Of a stretch of 10,099 nt of DNA, positions 6,723 to 10,099 are shown one piece after another (within the stretch, counting starts at the first letter, position 1; every line of letters begins with the position of its first letter). This stretch comes from a bacterium (GTDB taxonomy: Bacteria; Spirochaetota; UBA4802; UBA5550): NCBI GenBank assembly GCA_024224995.1, contig JAAENB010001011.1:1-10099 (forward strand), given 5' to 3'. The notes beneath the pieces were generated by a model. That model saw only the letters and a program-made list of their open reading frames with translations. It searched no databases and was not told the origin of the DNA. Position numbers and translations under genes: made by a program.

Positions 6723-7937
6723 ATGAACAAAATTAAGATATTTATATATATATTTCTCCTTAGTATATTCCCTCTTTTCTCCTGTGGAGATGAGAGCAAT
6801 GTTGTTGATAACAGCTATCTTTCATTGTATCATACTCCCGATTCTCTGGAGACCTTTTTAAGTGCTGTTGCCGCGCAGTATCCGGATATCACCCTGCTTA
6901 CAACTATCGGGTATAGTACGCAGAACAGGCCTATTCGTGCGCTTGTAATATCGGACAATCCTTTGGTGAATGAAGGGGAGCCCAGAGTGCGGCTTACGGG
7001 TGCCATTCATGGTGATGAGTATATTGGCGGGGAAGTCCTTACCCGGTTTATTACGTATCTCACAAGTAATTATGCCTCTGTTGGGGATGTTAAAACCCTG
7101 GTGGACAGCCGTTACATTGTAATTATTCCTATGATGAATCCCGATGGGGCAGCTGTTGGTTCGCGGTATAATGCCAATGAGGTAGATCTTAACAGGAACT
7201 TTATTACCGCATGGGTTCCCGGCAGCACGCACGGGGAGACTTATTTTTCCGAGCCCGAAAGCCTGGCGATTAAAACCTATTCCGAAGCCACGGTCTTTCA
7301 CCTCTCTGCCACGTTCCATTCGGGCGCTGTTGTTGTAAACCTGCCCTTTGACTACGCCGAAGAAAGCCAGGGGCAAACGCCGGGTGAATACAACCTGGTT
7401 AAATACCTGGGGAAAAAATATACCGGAGCCGGAACGTTCCTCTCCAACCCCGATCTTAAAAACTCGGCCCTGGTAGATGAGGGGACTATTAACGGCGGGG
7501 ACTGGTATATTATTAATGGCTCCCTGCAAGACTGGAGTTATGTTGAACGCGGATGCATTGATATTACTGTTGAACTATCATATAACACTCCGAAATCGGA
7601 GAGCGAGATCGCGGAAGTTTACGGCTATAACCGCGACTCCATCCGGGAATATATTACCGCTGCCGGGTACGGTATATCGGGCCAGGTTACCTCGGACGGC
7701 AATCCCGATAACGGTGTTGCGGGGGTAGAAATCTCCAATACCGCCGGAGACCGTGAAACCTGCTCCGACTCAGACGGGTATTATCACCTTGTTCTTGAGC
7801 CACCAGCACAATCCGGAGATGATCCAAACCTGTATACCATCAAGTATGCCGTGAGCGGGGTTGAGAAAACCACGGAGGATATTTCACTTACCTATGCTGC
7901 TCCTTCTGTTTCCGTAGATGTTGTTGTTGCTCCTTAA
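6723..7937 (+). CDS. M14 zinc carboxypeptidase lipoprotein with C-terminal transthyretin-like domain
   Basis: This 404-residue enzyme is predicted to remove C-terminal residues from peptides outside the cytoplasm. The signal peptide ends at the lipobox LFSC, acylated cysteine 21. All active-site elements of the M14 family are present: zinc ligands H96 and E99 (GAIHGDE) and H199 (FHSG), substrate-binding N157-R158 in VDLNRNF, the tyrosine of QDWSY (Y273) and catalytic E284 in ITVELSY. The order NGGDWYIINGSLQDWSY...C-DITVELS resembles the carboxypeptidase N/E (M14B) subfamily, and residues about 317-404 (GISGQVTSDG... through SVSVDVVV) match the small beta-sandwich that follows the catalytic domain in that subfamily. 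Length fits. The start is set by the signal peptide; no Shine-Dalgarno is visible. It is a single gene with its own promoter candidate and a hairpin immediately after the stop. Specificity (basic residues in M14B) is not assured from sequence. Confidence 0.93.
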   Translation: MNKIKIFIYIFLLSIFPLFSCGDESNVVDNSYLSLYHTPDSLETFLSAVAAQYPDITLLTTIGYSTQNRPIRALVISDNPLVNEGEPRVRLTGAIHGDEYIGGEVLTRFITYLTSNYASVGDVKTLVDSRYIVIIPMMNPDGAAVGSRYNANEVDLNRNFITAWVPGSTHGETYFSEPESLAIKTYSEATVFHLSATFHSGAVVVNLPFDYAEESQGQTPGEYNLVKYLGKKYTGAGTFLSNPDLKNSALVDEGTINGGDWYIINGSLQDWSYVERGCIDITVELSYNTPKSESEIAEVYGYNRDSIREYITAAGYGISGQVTSDGNPDNGVAGVEISNTAGDRETCSDSDGYYHLVLEPPAQSGDDPNLYTIKYAVSGVEKTTEDISLTYAAPSVSVDVVVAP

Positions 7938-7978
7938 GAAAATTTTTGAGCTCTTATAAAGAGCTCTGAGAAGTTTTC
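7938..7978. repeat. Hairpin repeat, copy 1, directly after the carboxypeptidase stop
   Basis: GAGCTCTT (7948-7955) pairs perfectly with AAGAGCTC (7959-7966) around ATA. As RNA the stem extends outward (GAAAA 7938-7942 with TTTTC 7974-7978, plus U-A and U-G pairs) past a 2-nt bulge to about 18 pairs. The core GAGCTCTT-AAGAGCTCTGAGA and a downstream CACC-A-run-GG flank (7985-7998) match the two copies at 9861-10087. It begins at the base after the stop codon, so it probably serves as 3'-end structure for the carboxypeptidase mRNA, though no T-tract follows. Confidence 0.75.
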
Positions 7979-8000
7979 CACTACACCGAAAAAAAAGGAC

Positions 8001-8028
8001 TTGACAATGTCTTCAGCAATTTTAAATT
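8001..8028 (+). promoter_or_regulatory. Promoter of the secreted-protein gene
   Basis: A perfect TTGACA (8001-8006), preceded by a run of eight A (7989-7996) like an UP element, is followed after 16 bases by TAAATT (8023-8028) as -10. The leader would be about 30 nt. The ribosome binding site is GAGGA (8052-8056), 9 nt before the ATG. Confidence 0.65.
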
Positions 8029-8040
8029 TTAAATTTTAAA
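8020..8040. repeat. Three-copy 7-bp repeat TTTTAAA within the promoter
   Basis: Three perfect TTTTAAA copies (8020-8026, 8027-8033, 8034-8040) cover the -10 region and the expected transcription start. Each added or lost copy would move the start region by 7 bp relative to the gene, so slippage could alter expression; this is inference only. Confidence 0.7.
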
Positions 8041-8065
8041 TATTATATCACGAGGACTGCTTATT

Positions 8066-9811
8066 ATGAAAAAAATTTTTATTACAGTTTTTTTATTTCT
8101 TGGACTTGTTGTTTACAGTTTAGCTGAAGATATTGGCACTGGTCTTGAGTGGGAGGTACAAGACATAAGAACCTTTGTTTATGATATAGAGAACAAAAAG
8201 GCTGTATTACTCTCAGTAGAAGGGTATTATGGCGCTGAAATATTAGTACCTAAGTTTGGTAAAGATGAAAAGAAGGAAAAGGATGAAAAGAAGGAAAAGA
8301 AGGAAAAGGAGGGCGTTTTTCTAAAAGACACGGTTTCTATAACGGTTGTAGCTGATAATTTAAAAAACTATGGTGAAAAGGAGACAAGTCTTCATGGATG
8401 CACGGAAATTGTTTCAGGTGCAGTTTCGACTAAAAAGAAAGCAATTTTAATCGAGCGTAGCAGGGCAATGGCGCTACTTTATAAAACAATGGTAACGCCT
8501 CAGAAAAACAATGTAACTGACATGACTAAAATGATAGATGAGAAATATAGAAAGCATGCAGGAAAGGATGAAAAGGTCAACTTTGACTTTAAGAACTGTG
8601 CAAAGGCAACAGACATTGCAAAATCGTATAATGAGGCTATTGGGAAGGATAAAATTTTGAAGGATAAGACGAGAAGGTGGGCTATAAAGGTCCCCACTGG
8701 AAACTCGGAAAAGTACTGGCGATACAAAGTCAAGGGCAAGGGCAAGTTTGAAGTATATATTTGTCCCCCTTTAGAGGTCAGCAATAAAAACGCTGCATAT
8801 CATCTAAATTTTGGCGTCCCAATAGGTAAAGTGCATACGAGTGATGCTTTTATGTCACTGGCAGATTGGTCTAAGGAAGCATGGCGCCAGGGGAAGAAAC
8901 GTTCTGACAAGTGTTATACATGTTTAAGAGATAAAAGTGAACAAAACGAAACCGGTAAAAGATTAGTCATTTCTTTTTGGAATGAGTTACGAGGTTTATT
9001 AACATATTTTTATTATGGACAGTCGTTTAATGCCATTAATAAGATTGCAGATAAGGATAATCATGCATTATTAATTAAATCCGGGCTTGAAACTGTAATA
9101 GAACAATTCGAAAATTTTTATGGTGTAGTATATTCACCATTTATAAGAAAACTTGGAATTAAGCAGTGTGAGAAAGAATGTGGTCTGGATAATAAAGCAG
9201 TAATGGGCCAATGGAGGTGTTATCTATTTCATGAGTCTAATAAGTGTGGCCCCCCACGGAAAAAATTATTTCCATATGCGGGTGCAACTGGAAAACCAAT
9301 AGACGCTTACATTGCTAAGTTGGAGGATAGAAGTGTTGTGGTTGTGGTAGGAGAAAGCCGTCGTAAAGAAGATGAACGTACTAAGCTCCGAGCGACGTTT
9401 AAACCAGAGATAGATCCGGATGAAGCTCAAAAAAATGTTACAGATAATCTTCCCGCATTAACTACTTTTCAGCTTGAACGAGATGAGAATGAGTTTGATA
9501 ATAGAGATATGGTTCTTTTTAAGCAACAGCTTTCCGAATTGATCCAAAGAATGGATCGAGCTTTTAGAGAAAATAAGCCTCACCAACAGAGACGAGCTCT
9601 CCATGTGATGTCTGAGGTGCTTCCCGGGCTTAACCCCGCTTTTGGTCATCAGCTAAAGAGTATGCTAAACAACCCTAAATTAACCGATGGCAATATATCA
9701 AACATATTTGGACAAATGAAAATGGCAACTGAGAACATATTTTTATATCCGTCGGTCCTTCCGTTTTTGAAAGAACTCAATAAAGAAATGAAATTGCAAC
9801 TGGGATACTAG
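8066..9811 (+). CDS. Unrecognised secreted protein with Lys/Glu repeat and nine cysteines
   Basis: I do not recognise a family for this 581-residue protein. It starts with a type I signal peptide (MKKIFITVFLFLGLVVYSLA, cleavage expected before E21), so the mature protein is exported to the periplasm or beyond. An N-terminal beta-rich region (about 22-62) is followed by a Lys/Glu/Asp insert (67-82) encoded by a tandem DNA repeat. The remaining 500 residues mix helices and strands, with cysteines at 112, 178, 233, 283, 286, 368, 372, 385 and 394, including CYTC (283-286) and CEKEC (368-372). These could form disulphides or bind metal. A valine-rich strand (424-428) and a helical C-terminal third (about 480-575) follow. 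Start: GAGGA 9 nt upstream and the signal peptide. Sampled lines are about 27-47% GC, mostly lower than the carboxypeptidase and smc genes, suggesting recent acquisition. It has its own promoter and lies between hairpin repeats. Confidence 0.85.
   Translation: MKKIFITVFLFLGLVVYSLAEDIGTGLEWEVQDIRTFVYDIENKKAVLLSVEGYYGAEILVPKFGKDEKKEKDEKKEKKEKEGVFLKDTVSITVVADNLKNYGEKETSLHGCTEIVSGAVSTKKKAILIERSRAMALLYKTMVTPQKNNVTDMTKMIDEKYRKHAGKDEKVNFDFKNCAKATDIAKSYNEAIGKDKILKDKTRRWAIKVPTGNSEKYWRYKVKGKGKFEVYICPPLEVSNKNAAYHLNFGVPIGKVHTSDAFMSLADWSKEAWRQGKKRSDKCYTCLRDKSEQNETGKRLVISFWNELRGLLTYFYYGQSFNAINKIADKDNHALLIKSGLETVIEQFENFYGVVYSPFIRKLGIKQCEKECGLDNKAVMGQWRCYLFHESNKCGPPRKKLFPYAGATGKPIDAYIAKLEDRSVVVVVGESRRKEDERTKLRATFKPEIDPDEAQKNVTDNLPALTTFQLERDENEFDNRDMVLFKQQLSELIQRMDRAFRENKPHQQRRALHVMSEVLPGLNPAFGHQLKSMLNNPKLTDGNISNIFGQMKMATENIFLYPSVLPFLKELNKEMKLQLGY
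8264..8308 (+). repeat. In-frame 18-bp tandem repeat in the secreted-protein gene
   Basis: GATGAAAAGAAGGAAAAG occurs twice in perfect tandem (8264-8281, 8282-8299), followed by a half copy AAGGAAAAG (8300-8308). It encodes DEKKEK, DEKKEK, KEK. The unit is a multiple of three, so copy-number change would alter the length of the charged insert without breaking the frame. Confidence 0.9.
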
Positions 9812-9860
9812 GCGCTAAGGATAAATAAAGACACCCTTATTTTATACGTTTATTCATGGT

Positions 9861-9973
9861 GAAAACGTCTCAGAGCTCTTTATAAGAGCTCTGAGACGGT
9901 ACCAAAAAGAGGGCGCGATTAAAGAAGGGGCTTTTAAAAACAAGCTCCTTGCCGCAAAAGAACTCTTCGAAAT
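9861..9973. repeat. 113-bp direct repeat, unit A, with 15-bp hairpin
   Basis: The unit begins with GAAAACGTCTC. A perfect 15-bp stem (9866-9880 with 9884-9898, loop TAT) is followed by ACC-A-run-GGGCGC and by a 37-base block (9927-9963) identical in unit B. That block contains a second possible hairpin (GGGGCTT 9927-9933 with AAGCTCC 9942-9948). No gene lies between the stop at 9811 and the window end. The hairpin may end the upstream transcript, but there is no T-tract on the plus strand; on the minus strand the stem is followed by TTTTC. Confidence 0.85.
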
Positions 9974-10087
9974 GAAAACTTCTCAGAGCTCTTTAAAAGA
10001 GCTCTGAGAACACACCAAAAAAAGGGCGCCAGCTTAAAGCGGGGCTTTTAAAAACAAGCTCCTTGCCGCAAAAGAACACTTCGAAAA
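9974..10087. repeat. Direct repeat, unit B, with 14-bp hairpin
   Basis: This second unit starts 113 bp after unit A and carries one extra base before the shared 37-base block (10041-10077). Its hairpin is a perfect 14-bp stem (9980-9993 with 9997-10010, loop TAA). Relative to unit A one outer pair is changed on both sides (G9867-C9897 becomes T9980-A10010), so pairing is kept. The array may continue past the window. Confidence 0.85.
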
Positions 10088-10099
10088 AAGGAATCAATA

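Noticed and set aside
6858..7529. 223-codon open frame on the minus strand
   Set aside because: It is antisense to the catalytic domain of the carboxypeptidase, whose motifs are intact; no signal or family pattern in the antisense product.
9825..10007. Open frame through repeat unit A (reads ...KEGAFKNKLLAAKELFE...)
   Set aside because: It has no start codon before 9972, runs through the hairpin, and the matching frame in unit B is interrupted by a stop; it may be a gene remnant but cannot be supported as a gene.
7938..10087. Integron attC sites or a CRISPR array
   Set aside because: The hairpins lack the attC core (RYYYAAC/GTTRRRY) and no integrase is present; the two tandem units are 113 bp with no short repeat-spacer pattern or cas genes.

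Overview
The window (10.1 kb) holds five protein genes separated by long, repeat-rich intergenic stretches, with no RNA genes, no CRISPR array and no recognisable transposase. It looks like a bacterial chromosome, possibly a spirochaete. The hints are a short (921-residue) SMC protein, two lipoproteins with relaxed lipoboxes (LLSC, LFSC) and inner-membrane-type chemoreceptor architecture. The phylum is an inference and no marker here proves it.

Layout: 1-334 is a non-coding leader region with nested GC-rich inverted repeats, a near-palindrome and a four-copy heptamer repeat, ending in a near-consensus sigma70 promoter (335-363). This drives a methyl-accepting chemotaxis protein (399-2558, +). 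An AT-rich perfect hairpin separates it from a convergent small lipoprotein gene (2700-3269, -). A divergent intergenic region (3270-3661) with a tandem 10-bp repeat and a G/C-run element precedes smc (3662-6427, +). After a 295-bp spacer comes an M14 zinc carboxypeptidase lipoprotein (6723-7937, +). The last gene is an unrecognised secreted protein (8066-9811, +), AT-richer than its neighbours. A related hairpin lies on each side of it: one copy at 7938-7978 and two in a tandem ~113-bp direct repeat at 9861-10087 that runs to the window edge.

The genes do not form a pathway or an evident operon. Each has its own intergenic region, and four of the five have a visible promoter candidate (the fifth, smc, only an extended -10). 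Four of the five products are predicted to be exported or membrane-bound; SMC is cytoplasmic. The two points most worth following are the SMC protein, which has intact ATPase heads but no recognisable hinge domain between its coiled-coil arms, and the hairpin-flanked, AT-rich secreted-protein gene with an in-frame 18-bp tandem repeat, which could be a cassette-like insertion. I did not find a clear new multi-gene system.
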